DNA from: Omphiscola glabra
Taxonomy: Eukaryota; Mollusca; Gastropoda; Lymnaeidae
Direction: 5' to 3'
Length of the DNA stretch: 64,000 bases
Assembly (NCBI GenBank): GCA_964017045.1
Contig: OZ024802.1
Span: 28,296,793 to 28,360,792, forward strand
The stretch's first letter is position 1; every line of letters starts with the position of its first letter. The notes below the pieces were generated by a model, which was not told the DNA's origin, did no database searches, and was given only the letters and a program-made list of their open reading frames with translations. Position numbers and translations under genes: made by a program. Shown here piece after piece: positions 11,353 to 23,369 of the stretch.

Positions 11353-11494
11353 TTAAAATTAGACACTACTAAGTAACATCTCCTTTCGGAATACATCCGG
11401 CATATCAGAAAGTCAAACATCACCGTCAATTCGGCTTTGATGTGTATGATAAACAATAATATAAATGATGGATCAACCCCCCCCCCCAACCCGA

Positions 11495-12245
11495 GCACCC
11501 CGTGTCACAAACTGTCACATTTCTTAGACCCACTCCCACCACCCCGTGTCACAAACTGTCAAAATTCTTAGACCCACTCCCACCAACCCCGTGTCACAAA
11601 CTGTCAAATTTCTTAGACCCACTCCCACCACCCCCGTGTCACAAACAGTCAAATTTCTTAGACCCACTCCCACCACCCCCATGTCACAAACTGTCAAATT
11701 TCTTAGACCCACTCCCACCACCCCCGTGTCACAAACTGTCACATTTCTTAGACCCACTCCCACCACCCCCGTGTCACAAACTGTCAAATTTCTTAGACCC
11801 ACTCCTACCACCCCCGTGTCACAAACTGTCAAAATTCTTAGACCCATTCCCACCACCCCATGTCACAAACTGTCACATTTCTTAGACCCACTCCCACCAC
11901 CCGTGTCACAAACTGTCACATTTCGTAGATCCACTCCCACCACCCGTGTCACAAAATGTCACATTTCTTAGACCCACTCCCACCACCCGTGTCACAAACT
12001 GTCACATTTCTTAGATCCACTCCCACCACCCCATGTCACAAACTGTCACATTTCTAAGACCCACTCCCACCACACCGTGTCACAAACTGTCACATTTCTT
12101 AGACCCACTCCCACCACCCCATGTCACAAACTGTCACATTTCTTAGACCCACTCCCACCACCCCAGGTCACAAACTGTCACATTTCTTAGACCCACTCCC
12201 ACCATCCCGTGTCACAAACTGTCACATTTCTTAGACCCACTCCCT
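11495..12245. repeat. Minisatellite, about 44-bp unit, about 17 copies
   Basis: The core is GTGTCACAAACTGTCACA then TTTCTTAGACCCACTCCCAC. Units vary by 1-2 C residues, so three plus frames and one minus frame stay open for about 110-140 codons. Left copies carry AAATTTC and AAAATTC variants; right copies are more uniform with ACATTTC. Confidence 0.95.
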
Positions 12246-12519
12246 TACGCTGTCATCTTTTTGTTGGTGCGTGTGTTTGTCTGTTCGCAACCCTAAAGAG
12301 TAGAGGAAATGAGAGATACTTCATTAATTCTCTGTACACCTTTTGTTGTTTAGAAAAAATAAACGTATGCTTTTGTTACCCCTTTTTCATTGATGGATGC
12401 GTCCACCGCATAAACCACACATGAATGAATTTATTCATATATCCAATTAACCACGCATCCATCCATCCATTCATTCATAAAATCTCACCCGGAGTATCGC
12501 TCGAAGTATCGCTCCAAAT

Positions 12520-12960
12520 AATTTAATTTATTTCTCTCTCCCTTTTCCCTCTTTCCATATCTCTATCAACTTCTCTCTCTCTCAGTCTCTCTCTTTCACC
12601 GTCTCTTCCTCCTCTCTCTTTCTCTCTCTCTCTCCATTTCCTTCTTTCCATATCTCTGTCCATCTCTCTCTCTCAGCCTCTCTATAAAACACTCTCTACC
12701 CCTCTCTCCCTCTCTCTCACTTTCCCTCTTTTCATATATCTATCCACCTCTCTCTCACCACTTTTCTCTTCATCTCTCTCACTCTCTCTCTCTTTACCCC
12801 TCTCACTTTTGCCATCTCTTTCCCCTCTCCTCCTTAATCTCTCTCCTTCTCTGCTTCTCTGTCTCTCACTTACTCCCTCTCGTCTCACTCTTTTGCCCTC
12901 TTTTTACCCTCTCTCTCCCCATCTCTCTCTCTCCCCTCTCTCTCACTCACTTTGTTAAAT
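12520..12960. repeat. CT-rich low-complexity tract
   Basis: Long polypyrimidine DNA (TCTCTCTC, CCCTCTTT). A weak ~110-bp repeat with TTTCCATATCTCT / TTTCATATATCTA is visible near 12552, 12646 and 12728. The Arg/Glu-rich minus frame is its shadow. Confidence 0.88.
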
Positions 12961-13179
12961 AAATATTTTTAAAATCACTTCCCTTTTTATGTTCAAAATC
13001 TCCCAGATCTCCACCGTCCATTAAATTAATCTCTCTGCAATTTGCGTGTCTGTCTCATCGGATCTTGTACGTCTACCTCCCTAAGTCTGGCAATAGAGCT
13101 GGGTAATCCATCTGCCTAGTTCGCCTTTCTTTGTTTCTTGTTTTTTCTATTTTATTTATTTGTACATCTCTTACGGTGC

Positions 13180-13458
13180 CCCACCTCCTTCACTGACACA
13201 AATAGACCAGCGTGTCTCCCACATCTAGGTCTCCACTATAGTTCTCCTTCATTTACAAAAATAGACCAGCAAGTCTCCCAAGCATCTAGGTCTCCCCTAC
13301 AATTCTCCTTCACTGACACAAATAGACCAGCATATCATAACCGCATATAGGTCTCCACTATAGCTCTCCTTGACTTACACAAATAGACCACCATGTCTCC
13401 CATGCATTAAGGTCTCACCTCAAGTCCCACTTTATTTACACAAATAGATCCTAATTTA
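13180..13458. repeat. Degenerate array, about 64-bp unit, about 4-5 copies
   Basis: ACACAAATAGACCAGC followed by TCTCCCA and TAGGTCTCCACTATAG recurs at about 13198, 13260, 13318 and 13378, with a decayed copy at 13440. Confidence 0.85.
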
Positions 13459-13624
13459 CGATACTTATAGACATCACCTTCTCCAACTCAACTCCACTCC
13501 GTGTACGCATACCAGCATGTCCTCTAAACACCGGATGATTCTATCTAATGATTCATGTACACACAAATAAGATTCATGTACACAAATAAGCCAGATGATA
13601 TTAAAAAACAATCACTCCAGTACG

Positions 13625-13880
13625 CACACCATTCATTTCACCATTAATACCATGTACACACCATTCATTTCACCATTAATACCATGTACGCACCATTCAT
13701 TTCACCATTAATACCATGTACACACTATTCATTTCACCATTAATACCATGTACGCACCATTCATTTCACCATTAATACCATGTACACACTATTCATTTCA
13801 CCATTAATACCATGCACGCACCATTCATTTCACCATTAATATGATTTACACACCATTCATTTCACCATGAGTACCATGTA
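13625..13880. repeat. Minisatellite, 32-bp unit, about 8 copies
   Basis: The core is CATTCATTTCACCATTAATA then CCATGTACRCAC. Alternating GTACACAC and GTACGCAC forms a 64-bp dimer in the middle copies. Confidence 0.93.
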
Positions 13881-14442
13881 CAGACACTTCATTTGTTCAA
13901 TGGTTCCATGTATGGACAATTCATCGGACCCTTTATCGCATGTACAGATCATTAATTTGACAATTAATCACATTTCAACCGTAGTCATGTCATGTCCAAT
14001 ATGAGGCTTGTTCCGAGTTTAAACTGACGTCATTGAACTCTTTGAACCCGCCCCAGGACGTGTTTTTTTGTTGTTGTTTTTTTGCAGAACGAGACTCACT
14101 GTTACTCCTTTACAGGGTAGTGGTGTGGGACTGCTTCTGAAGAAGGCTTCTAGCCAAAATTTTCTTTTAATTGGTCTGTCTTTTTTTTCTCTCAAGCCTA
14201 AACATCCGTCGTCCCACTAAGTGTTTACTTCATACGGCTTGAACGCAGTCCCCCCCCCCCCCCCCCCCAATATTTTATTCTATCTCCCTCTAGCTTTCGA
14301 AATGCTGACAAAAATGGGGTGAATAGTCGTCACGAAAATTTAAACATGCCAAAATATTTCTGGAAAATTCTTCATAACAAGATATTTCCTTTAAAAAAAC
14401 ATCTTGTCCCGCTAATCTTTAAAATTATTATTGTTTGTTATC
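13881..14442. other. Spacer, no gene seen
   Basis: The first ~100 bp look like decayed copies of the preceding 32-bp repeat. A perfect TGACGTCA lies near 14024. A run of about 19 C lies at 14250-14268. Confidence 0.5.
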
Positions 14443-15405
14443 CGCACGTGAGGATGACCAAGTCTTGAGTCGTAGTGTCCGCACGTGAGGATGACCAAGT
14501 CTTGAGTCGTAGTGTCCGCACGTGAGGATGACCAAGTCTTGAGTCGTAGTGTTCGCACGTGAGGATGACCAAGTCTTGAGTTGTAGTGTCCGCACGTGAG
14601 GATGACCAAGTCTTGAGTCGTAGTGTTCGCACGTGAGGATGACCAAGTCTTGAGTCGTAGTGTCCGCAAGTGAGGATGACCAAGTCTTGAGTCGTAGTGT
14701 TCGCACGTGAGGATGACCAAGTCTTGAGTCGTAGTGTCCGCACGTGAGGATGACCAAGTCTTGAGTCGTAGTGTCCGCATGTGAGGATGACCAAGTCTTG
14801 AGTCGTAGTGTCCGCACGTGAGGAAGACCAAGTCTTGAGTCGTAGTGTCCGCACGTGAGGATGACCAAGTCTTGAGTCGTAGTGTCCGCACGTGAGGATG
14901 ACCAAGTCTTGAGTCGTAGCGTCCGCACGTGAGGATGACCAAGTCTTGAGTCGTAGTGTCCGCACGTGAGGATGACCAAGTCTTGAGTCGTAGTGTCCGC
15001 CCGTGAGGATGACCAAGTCTTGAGTCGTAGTGTCCGCACGTGAGTATGACCAAGTCTTGAGTCGTAGTGTCCGCACGTGAGGATGACCAAGTCTTGAGTC
15101 GTAGTGTCCGCACGTGAGGATGACCAAGTCTTGAGTCGTAGTGTTCGCACGTGAGGATGACCAAGTCTTGAGTCGTAGTGTCCGCACGTGAGGATGACCA
15201 AGTCTTGAGTCGTAGTGTCCGCACGTGAGGATGACCAAGTCTTGAGTCGTAGTGTCCGCACGTGAGGATGACCAAGTCTTGAGTCGTAGTGTTCGCACGT
15301 GAGGATGACCAAGTCTTGAGTCGTAGTGTCCGCGCGTGAGGATGACCAAGTCTTGAGTCGTAGTGTTCGCACGTGAGGATGACCAAGTCTTGAGTCGTAG
15401 TGGTC
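14443..15405. repeat. Minisatellite, 37-bp unit, about 26 copies
   Basis: The core is GTCCGCACGTGAGGATGACC then AAGTCTTGAGTCGTAGT. It is very homogeneous; a CGCACGTG/TTCGCACGTG alternation is the main variant. The unit is not a multiple of three, yet all three minus frames stay open for over 300 codons because no rotation of the unit carries a stop on that strand. These frames are not proteins. A paralogous locus near 33205-33280 holds only about one diverged unit. Confidence 0.96.
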
Positions 15406-15894
15406 GCTTGAGCTGTATTTATTTATTTATTTTTATGTGAGAGTGATTTGCTCAATTCGTCAGCTTCACTCTCTCATCCTTGTAAATTTGATCCAATGAC
15501 AAGACTTAGTCAAGATGACGTGAAATAGACCAGGATGTAGTAGTCAGTGGTTCTCAACCTTCCCAATGTCGCGACCTTTTAATAGAGTTCCTCGTGTTGT
15601 GGCGACCCCCAACCACAAAATTATCTTCGTTGCTACTTCATAACTGTAGATTATATTTTTTCCGAAGGTCAATAGGTGACCCCTGGGAAAGGGTCATTCG
15701 TCCCCCAAAAGGGGTCGTGACCCACAGGTTTAGAACCGCTGTAGTAGATGATTAGCGGTGTTTTTTTTCATGTGTTTCACTGCGCTATAGGAGTTCTACG
15801 TCCCAGGAGTTGCTGGAATGTTCATTGTGTCACTGTCATACCTCCTACGGGATTCCCCATCTCCTGGTTTGATTTCAGTATGACTTCTCTTAGA
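15406..15894. repeat. Dispersed repeat W, copy 1 (host of the SPIN-like element B)
   Basis: The sequence from GCTCAATTCGTCAGC through GAAATAGACCAGGATG, and after the insertion AGCGGTG, CATTGTGTCACTGTCATAC and CTACGGGA, aligns in order with 33300-33500. The two are copies of one dispersed element. Copy 1 carries a hAT insertion at 15545-15741 and is flanked by expanded 37-bp and 54-bp arrays; copy 2 has none of these. Confidence 0.8.
15545..15741. mobile_element. SPIN-like non-autonomous hAT element B
   Basis: It begins CAGTGGTTCTCAACC and ends AGAACCGCTG. Inside are GCGACCTTTTAATA, GGCGACCCCCAACCACAAAA and CTACTTCATAACTGTAG, then GGGTCGTGACCCACAGG. The flanks are TAGTAGT on the left and TAGTAGAT on the right, an 8-bp duplication with one base lost. 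The paralogue at 33371-33390 shows the uninterrupted site (CAGTAGATGA). It has no coding capacity. Confidence 0.88.
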
Positions 15895-16602
15895 TGAGTC
15901 ACCACCCAATGTTAACGAGTTCCATCCACCCAGAGTGCTGGTCTTAGATGAGTCACCACCCAAGGTTAACGAGTACCATCCACCCGGGGTTCTGGTCTTA
16001 GATGAGTCGCCACCCAAGGTTAACGAGTCCCATCCACCCGGGGTGCTGGTCTTAGATGAGTCACCACCCAAGGTCAACGAGTACCATCCACCCGGGGTTC
16101 TGGTCTTAGATGAGTCACCACCCAAGGTTAACGAGTCCCATCCACCCGGGGTGCTGGTCTTATATGAGTCGCCACCCAAGGTTAACGAGTCCCATCCACC
16201 CGGGGTGCTGGTCTTAGATGAGTCGCCACCCAAGGTTAACGAGTCCCATCCACCCGGGGTGCTGGTCTTAGATGAGTCACCACCCAAGGTTAACGCGTCC
16301 CATCCACCCGGGGTGCTGGTCGTAGATGAGTCGCCACCCAAGGCTAACGAATCCCATCCACCCGGGGTGTTGTTTTTAGATGAGTCACCACCCAAGGTTA
16401 ACGAGTCCCATCCACCCGGGGTGCTTGTCTTAGATGAGTCACCACCCAAGGTTAACGCGTCCCATCCACCCAAGGTGCTGGTGTTAGATGAGTCGCCACC
16501 CAAGGCTAACGAATCCCATCCACCCGGGGTGCTGGTGTTAGTTGAGTCGCAACCCAAGGCTAACGAATCCCATCCACCCGGGGTGCTGGTGTTGTTTTTG
16601 CT
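15895..16602. repeat. Minisatellite, 54-bp unit, 13 copies
   Basis: The core is TTAGATGAGTCACCACCCAA then GGTTAACGAGTCCCATCCAC. The unit is 18 codons with no stop on either strand, so frames of about 250 codons run in both directions (plus peptide VLDESPPKVNESHPPGVL). The paralogous element at 33497-33548 has a single unit, so the array arose by local expansion inside a dispersed repeat. Confidence 0.96.
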
Positions 16603-17204
16603 CGACTATGCTTTTCTTCTGGGGCTTGAACTCCCGCCCACAAGCTTGGAAGTGACCCAGTTTAGACCGCTCTACTTTAGCAGCATCTACCCACAAATAT
16701 AACTTGGTCATCTACTAAGAAAATTGACCTAGTTTGGGTATTTTAGACACTCGTGTGTCTGCCCTCTGAAAAGTCACCAATACAAACTTAATTAACGATG
16801 CATCGCTTCAGGATTATTCCTTCTCAGAGAAATCGTATCATTGGTCCAAAAAACAAAACAACAAAATGGCGTTCATCCGAGTTGCTTTTTAGGTGACATC
16901 ACGAGGTACACGTGACATCCCATCCAACAAGTTTGTCCCCACGTTGAGATTTTAAGCTCCGCTGGAGTCCTGAAGATAAGTAACTGGGATAAAAAAGACT
17001 TTTCCCTACATCCGGGCAGCGCTGGCAGCCATGACATTAATTACAGACGTATGATGCCGATGTGTATGAAAGGGATGATCGCGGTCCAGTAGCCAGACAT
17101 GTTATGTTATTGAAGGGGGCGGAGTCAACTTTTGGTGGGGAGGGGGTTGAAATCGGTATTTTACTTAAGAGACCAAAAGACGATTCGTTGCTCTATTCAT
17201 TCGA
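16603..17204. other. Spacer, no gene seen
   Basis: Unique-looking sequence of mixed composition. No array, transposon end or convincing exon was found. Confidence 0.5.
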
Positions 17205-17480
17205 CTTGCAGACTTTTGACATATTTAGATTCTTGGCGTTTTACTAGACAGACATTTAACATGCTCGTGGTTCTTGGCTTTTTACGAGACAGACATTTCA
17301 CATACTCGGGGTTCTTGGCGTTTTACGAGACAGACATTTCACATACTCGGGGTTCTTGGCGTTTTACGAGACAGACATTTCACATACTCGTGGTTCTTGG
17401 CTTTTTTCGAGACAAACATTTCACATACTCATGATTCTAGGCGTTCTACTAGACAGACATTTCCCAAATTCATAATTCTT
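17205..17480. repeat. Minisatellite, 41-bp unit, about 6 copies
   Basis: The core is GTTCTTGGCGTTTTACGAG then ACAGACATTTCACATACTC. The ends are more diverged than the centre. Confidence 0.92.
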
Positions 17481-17682
17481 AAGGGTTGGTGCTTTGGCCC
17501 CGGGGCGGAGGTGGAATTAAGAGCCTTATTTAGCTCGACGACTCGCTGGCGCCATTTCCTAGTGTACGTTTTCAGTTGGTTTACGGTCGTTCAATAAAAT
17601 GCAGAGAAGCTTCTGTTGTAACTTGATGTCAAAATGAACTTTCAAATACGTGTAACTTTGTTATACATTTTTGTTATGTTAC

Positions 17683-17832
17683 TAGAAATAACCCGCCTAA
17701 ACAATGGCGGTGGCAACTTCCCATCTACTAAAGTCACGTGACCAACCCATGTTTCCAAGTGACGCACTGTATGAATGAGAATACCAATTGGTGCTAACTT
17801 CTGGGAATTGTATTTTTGCGCGCCTATTGAAC
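17683..17832 (+). repeat. Dispersed repeat Y, copy 1
   Basis: It begins TTACTAGAAATAACCCGCC, then ACAATGGCGG, and ends near GCGCCTATTGAACA. A related copy lies at 26848-26945 and a possible tail-only piece (AAGCCTATTGAACACGGC) near 33159. Its class is unknown. Confidence 0.55.
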
Positions 17833-17837
17833 ACATC

Positions 17838-18085
17838 ATTATTATTATTATTATTATTAGTTGTCTTATATAACGCGGTACCCCAGCCTAGGGCTGAGCT
17901 CACCGCGCTGTACATAAAAATATTAGCAAAAGAGACAATCGTGACAATAAAATAAAATACATTTATGTAATAAAGAACAGCTGTGTAAAGACAAAACAAA
18001 AACTACTGCATATTCACCCCATCCACCCCATAACTTTTACATGACAAACCATGGACTGCGGCCAGCAGCATCGTTTATCGGTCAG
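17838..18085. repeat. Dispersed repeat Z, copy 1, with ATT microsatellite end
   Basis: An ATT run at 17838-17860 is followed by TATATAACGCGGTACCCC, GCGCTGTACATA, TGACAATAAAATAAAATACA and GCATCGTTTATCGGTCAGA. The reverse complement ends in a GCGC/TATATAAG...(AAT)n pattern common at LINE and SINE 3' ends. Other copies lie at 30085-30275 (opposite strand) and 58965-59530. Confidence 0.7.
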
Positions 18086-18595
18086 ATTACAGTCATTCAT
18101 TCAGCTAGATGATTATTATTTGTCATTATCTTCCTTAGTGAGTGTCGCAAACTGCTATTCTGAGAAGACAGTTGGGGGGGGGGGGTGGTGACAGTGGGCG
18201 CTAGGGACGAGATCCCTAAACCAAAGGACTTTGACCCGGGCAAGAAAAAAATATTAAGAGTGCCATTGGTCTGAAGCAGATTGATCAACCGAAATGGCTG
18301 CCCCGACCACTTTAAAGGGTCACTTTAATAGGGCAAATTTAATAGGGCCACTTTGATCGCAAGTCAACTGTTCAAAGGAGATTTTGTACAATTTATTTAT
18401 GTTGAAGGTGTGAATGAGAAATGTGAAAAAATAAAAATGTTTACTTTTAAACACAATTTTGTTGTTGTTATCCCCCCCCCCCCCAACCACACACACACAC
18501 CCCATTACTTCATTTTGAACAAATTCCGTTCGAACAAATTTTCCGCAAGAACAAATTTCTTTCAAACACATTTCTGGATACGGTTGGTTCTAGAA
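18086..18595. other. Spacer with G- and C-runs
   Basis: G-run near 18173-18185 and C-run near 18473-18484. No supported gene; the short frames lack motifs. Confidence 0.5.
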
Positions 18596-18599
18596 CTAT

Positions 18600-18976
18600 T
18601 GATATGATAGATCTTTATGGCGGCACGGGCTGTACACGGACTGATCCAACCATTGGTATGATAGATCTTTATGGCCGCACGGTCTGTACACGGACTGATC
18701 CAACCATTGATATGATAGATCTTTATGGCGGCACGGGCTGTACACGGACTGATCCAACCATTGGTATGATAGATCTTTATGGCACACGGGCTGTACACGG
18801 ACTGATCCAACTATTAATATGATAGATCTTTATGGCCGCACGGGTTGTACTATCACTGATCCAACTTTTGATATGATAGATCTTTATGGTGGCACGAGCT
18901 GTACTCCGACTGATCCAACTATTAATATGATAGATCTTTATGGCCGCACGGGCTGTACTCTGACTGATCCAAGTTT
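18600..18976. repeat. Minisatellite, 54-bp unit, 7 copies
   Basis: The core is ATGATAGATCTTTATGGC then GGCACGGGCTGTACACGG and ACTGATCCAAC. The unit is 18 codons, giving short periodic frames on both strands. Copies towards the right are more diverged. Confidence 0.95.
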
Positions 18977-19596
18977 TCAGGAGATCAGAGAGTATTTCTC
19001 ATGGAGGCAATCAACTATCTTAACGTTACAGATGTTTGCTTTGATTTTTGTCCTCTCTCTTTATTAAAATAATTTTAAAAATTCGAACTACGTAGTTACA
19101 GTTATAAAGGGTGGGGGTGGGGGTCGCGAAGAGAACTACAGTGCCCGGGGCGCCATTTTTGACGCGTATATAATAACATTATATTAAACGATGTGTGTGT
19201 GTGTTTTATGGGTCGCATTTTGGGACTTCGCCCCGGGCGGCATTTAGTCGAGATACGCCTCTGAAACTCCGCCACTTTGTGAACCATTTTGTTGTTTTCG
19301 TAATTATTCCTTTTAGGTTACATTCAGCATTGGGCTGGTGTCACCCAATCACCACCCCCCCCCCTTTCCACACACGCACACAAAAAACAACCGGACGCTC
19401 TGATCCTATCTCGGATTGACTTGATTCAAAATCGGGTTTGTTTACAAGAGCCGTGAGGCCATTTCTTTGTTGTGTGCCAGGGTCCAAGCGGATACAAGAT
19501 GGCCCAGCCGGCAGTACGGGAAATTAATTTGTTTTGTCTTATGCAAATGCAAAGATACATCAAAAAATGTACACGTCATCTAAAATTCCAACATGC
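18977..19596. other. Spacer with a possible decayed hAT-like MITE
   Basis: At 19140-19263 CAGTGCCCGGGGCGCCAT on the left and GGCATTTAGTCGAGATACGCCTCTG-type sequence on the right resemble the GGCGTA-type MITE ends seen elsewhere in the window. No matching target duplication was found. The rest is unassigned. Confidence 0.35.
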
Positions 19597-19970
19597 TCTT
19601 ACGCAGCGCACTATTATAAGATGGACTTGAGGCGAAGTGGGTTTTTTTAACATCATCCCTTGGCAGGGCACTCTTATAAGATGGACTTGAGGCTAAGTGG
19701 GTTTTTTAACATCATCCCTTGGCAGCGCACTCTTATAAGATGAACTTGAGGCGAGGTGGGTTTTTAAACATCATTCCCTGGCAGGGCACTCTTATAAGAT
19801 GGACTTGAGACGAAGTGGGTTTTTTAACATCATCCCCTGGCAGCGCACTCTTATAAGATGGACTTGAGGTGAAGTGGTTTTTTTTAACATCATCCCCTGG
19901 CAGCGCACTCTTATAAGATGGACTTGAGGCGAAGTGGGTTTTTTAACATCATCCCTTGGCTGGGCACATG
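19597..19970. repeat. Minisatellite, about 60-bp unit, 6 copies
   Basis: The core is GCAGCGCACTCTTATAAGAT then GGACTTGAGGCGAAGTGGG and TTTTTTAACATCATCCC. Length varies with the T-run. The unit carries TCTTATAAGA, a short palindrome. Confidence 0.95.
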
Positions 19971-20233
19971 TGATAAACAGTGATTCCTCGCTATCACTTC
20001 TTCGCTGATTTTCTCCTACGATAAGTTCTGCGGATCTGTTGAATATTTAGTGGGATCTTTGCGGGTTACGGTATTTTTTTAAAATAACCTTTACGGTAAA
20101 ATAAGCATTTTCTAGTCTAAAATATTCAAAATAATACAAAGATGAATATAAAGATAACTAAATCTGTGGGGAAAGTTTATAAAAGTGTGTGAATGGTTAA
20201 ATGCAACTAAAATATATATACAAATCGTACTTC

Positions 20234-21868
20234 GCGGTGAGATAAGGTACACAAGCCATTGCTCCACACCACGCAGTGTTAAGGGCATGGTGAGATAAGG
20301 TATACAAGCCATGGCTCCACACCACGCAGTGTTAGGGGGATGGTGAGATAAGGTATACAAGCCATGGCACCACACCACGCAGTTTTAGGGGGATGGTGAG
20401 ATAAGGTATACAAGCCATGGCTCCACACCGTGCAGTGTTAGGTGGATGGTGAGATAAGGTATACAAGCCATGGCTCCACACCACGCAGTGTTAGGGGGAT
20501 GGTGAGATAAGGTATACCAGCCATGGCACCACACCACGCAGTGTTAGGCGGATGGTGAGATAAGGTATACAAGCCATGGCACCACACCACGCAGTGGTAG
20601 GGGGATGGTGAGATAAGGTATACCAGCCATGGCACCACACCACGCAGTGTTAGGGGGATTGTGAGATAAGGTATACCAGCCATGGCACCACACCACGCAG
20701 TGTTAGGGGGATGGTGAGATAAGGTATACCAGCCATGCCACCACACCACGCAGTGTTAGGGGGATGGTGAGATAAGGTATACAAGCCATGGCACCACACC
20801 ACGCAGTGTTAGGGGGATGGTGAGATAAGGTATACCAGCCATGACACCACACCACGCAGTGTTAGGGGGATTGTGAGATAAGGTATACCAGCCATGGCAC
20901 CACACCACGCAGTGTTAGGGGGATGGTGACATAAGGTATACAAGCCATGGCTCCACACCGTGCAGTGTTAGGGGGTGGTGAGATAAGGTTTACAAGCCAT
21001 GGCTCCACACCGTGCAGTGTTAGGGGGATGGTGAGATAAGGTATACCAGCCATGGCACCACACCGTGCAGTGTTAGGGGGATTGTGTGATAAGGTATACA
21101 AGCCATGGCTCCACACCGTGCAGTGTTAGGGGGATGGTGAAATAAGGTATACAAGCCATGGCTCCACACCGTGCAGTGTTAGGGGGATGGTGAGATAAGG
21201 TATACAAGCCATGGCACCACACCGTGCAGTGTTAGGGGGATGGTGAGATAAGGTATACAAGCCATGGCTCCACACCGTGCAGTGTTAGGGGGATGGTGAG
21301 ATAAGGTATACAAGCCATGGCACCACACCGTGCAGTGTTAGGGGGATGGTGAGATAAGGTATACAAGCCATGGCACCACACCGTGCAGTGTTAGGGGGAT
21401 GGTGAGATAAGGTTTACAAGCCATGGCTCCACACCGTGCAGTGTTAGGGGGATGGTGAGATAAGGTATACCAGCCATGGCACCACACCGTGCAGTGTTAG
21501 GGGGATTGTGAGATAAGGTATACAAGCCATGGCTCCACACCGTGCAGTGTTAGGGGGATTGTGAGATAAGGTATACAAGCCATGGCTCCACACCGTGCAG
21601 TGTTAGGGGGATGGTGAGATAAGGTATACAAGCCATGGCACCACACCGTGCAGTGTTAGGGGGATGGTGAGATAAGGTATACAAGCCATGGCTCCACACC
21701 GTGCAGTGTTAGGGGGTGGTGAGATAAGGTATACCAGCCATGGCTCCACACCGTGCAGTGTTAGGGGGATGGTGAGATAAGGTATACCAGCCATGGCTCC
21801 ACACCGTGCAGTGTTAGGGGGATGGTGAGATAAGGTTTACAAGCCATGGCTCCACACCGCGCAGCGTG
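20234..21868. repeat. Minisatellite, 53-bp unit, about 31 copies, two subtype domains
   Basis: The core is GGTGAGATAAGGTATACAAG then CCATGGCACCACACC and GTGTTAGGGGGAT. The first ~13 units (to about 20930) carry CCACGCAG, except one CCGTGCAG at about 20427. All units after about 20940 carry CCGTGCAG. The switch is abrupt, which points to separate homogenisation of two blocks. Second-site variants (ACAAGCC/ACCAGCC, GGCTCC/GGCACC) are mixed in both blocks. Confidence 0.96.
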
Positions 21869-22424
21869 AACCAAAATCGTGCCCACACACAAGACGCGCA
21901 ATGTAAATCCCTGAGACATTCGGGGTATTACTGTACTCATTTAAAGCATCAGGATCGGACGACTTGAGCCCTGGCACTGTTGAAAGTAGGTTAAACGTCC
22001 TGTTGACCAGCATTGATAACAGTTTGAAGTGTGAGGTCATAGGAACATGGAAACAACAACAGTGCTCTGTTATTTTACGCTAACAAATAACACAGAATCG
22101 AATGAGTTTTTTTTTTTAATGCTCGGATACTATTGTTATTGTTAGTGAAACGTAAAACAGTTGCACATTTATTTTGAGTAAGGGAAAGGGCTTGCGTAAA
22201 ATCGATATTTAAAAAACCCGACTACTTTCTGTATACTATCAGCACGAAACTCAAACAACTTCTTTAGCCAATCAATCGGCATTTAATTACTTGATTGTTG
22301 ATTTAAAATTGGAAACATTTCATTCAGTGACAATTTTAATTATTTTTATTAGTTCTTTTACATGCGTCAAGAGTTTCTAACGACGTATATTTTGGGGGGG
22401 GGGGAAAGCGTTTCACGGCTCAAC
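21869..22424. other. AT-rich spacer
   Basis: No gene seen. T-run at 22108-22117 and G-run at about 22392-22403, just before the next array. Confidence 0.5.
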
Positions 22425-23305
22425 CATGTAATGAAAGATTCATTGCAGCTCATATGATATCCTTGGGAAAAGCGGATCTCAAAGTGTTTCAAGCATCAAC
22501 CATGTAATGAAAGATTCATTGCAGCTCATATGATATCCTTGGGAAAAGCGGATCTTAAAGTGTTTCAATGATCAACCATGTAATGAAAGATTCATTGTAG
22601 CTCATATGATATCCTTGGGAAAAGCGGATCTCAAAGTGTTTCAAGCATCAACCATGTAATGAAAGATTCATTGCAGCTCATATGATATCCTTGGGAAAAG
22701 CGGATCTTAAAGTGTTTCAATGATCAACCATGTAATGAAAGATTCATTGTAGCTCATATGATATCCTTGGGATAAGCGGATCCCAAAGTGTTTCAAGGAT
22801 CAACCATATAATGAAAGATTAATTGTAGCTCATATGATATCCTTGGGAAAAGCGGATCTCAAAGTGTTTCAAGGATCAACCATGTAATGAAAGATTCATT
22901 GTAGCTCATATATCCTTGAGAAAAGCGGATCTCAAATTGTTTCAAGCATCAACCATGTAATGAAAGATTCATTGTAGCTCATATGATATCCTTGGGAAAA
23001 GCGGATCTCAAATTGTTTCAAGCATCAACCATGTAATGAAAGATTCATTGTAGCTCATATGATATCCTTGGGAAAAGCGGATCTCAAATTGTTTCAAGCA
23101 TCAACCATGTAATGAAAGATTCATTGTAGCTCATATGATATCCTTGGGAAAAGCGGATCTCAAATTGTTTCAAGCATCAACCATGTAATGAAAGATTCAT
23201 TGTAGCTCATATATCCTTGAGAAAAGCGGATCTCAAATTGTTTCAAGCATCAACCATGTAATGAAAGATTCATTGTAGCTCATATATCCTTGAGAAAAGC
23301 GGACC
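22425..23305. repeat. Minisatellite, 76-bp unit, about 12 copies, dimeric at the left end
   Basis: The core is CAACCATGTAATGAAAGATT then CATATGATATCCTTGGG and AAAGCGGATCTCAAAG. At the left, units alternate CTCAAAGTGTTTCAAGCAT with CTTAAAGTGTTTCAATGAT as a 152-bp dimer. The right half is a more uniform ATTGTTTCAAGCAT form, and three copies have lost a GATA word. Confidence 0.95.
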
Positions 23306-23369
23306 CTAATGTATATTTTTTCTCAATGATAATGAAATCAGAACTGTGTTTTGTTTAATAATTGTACCA

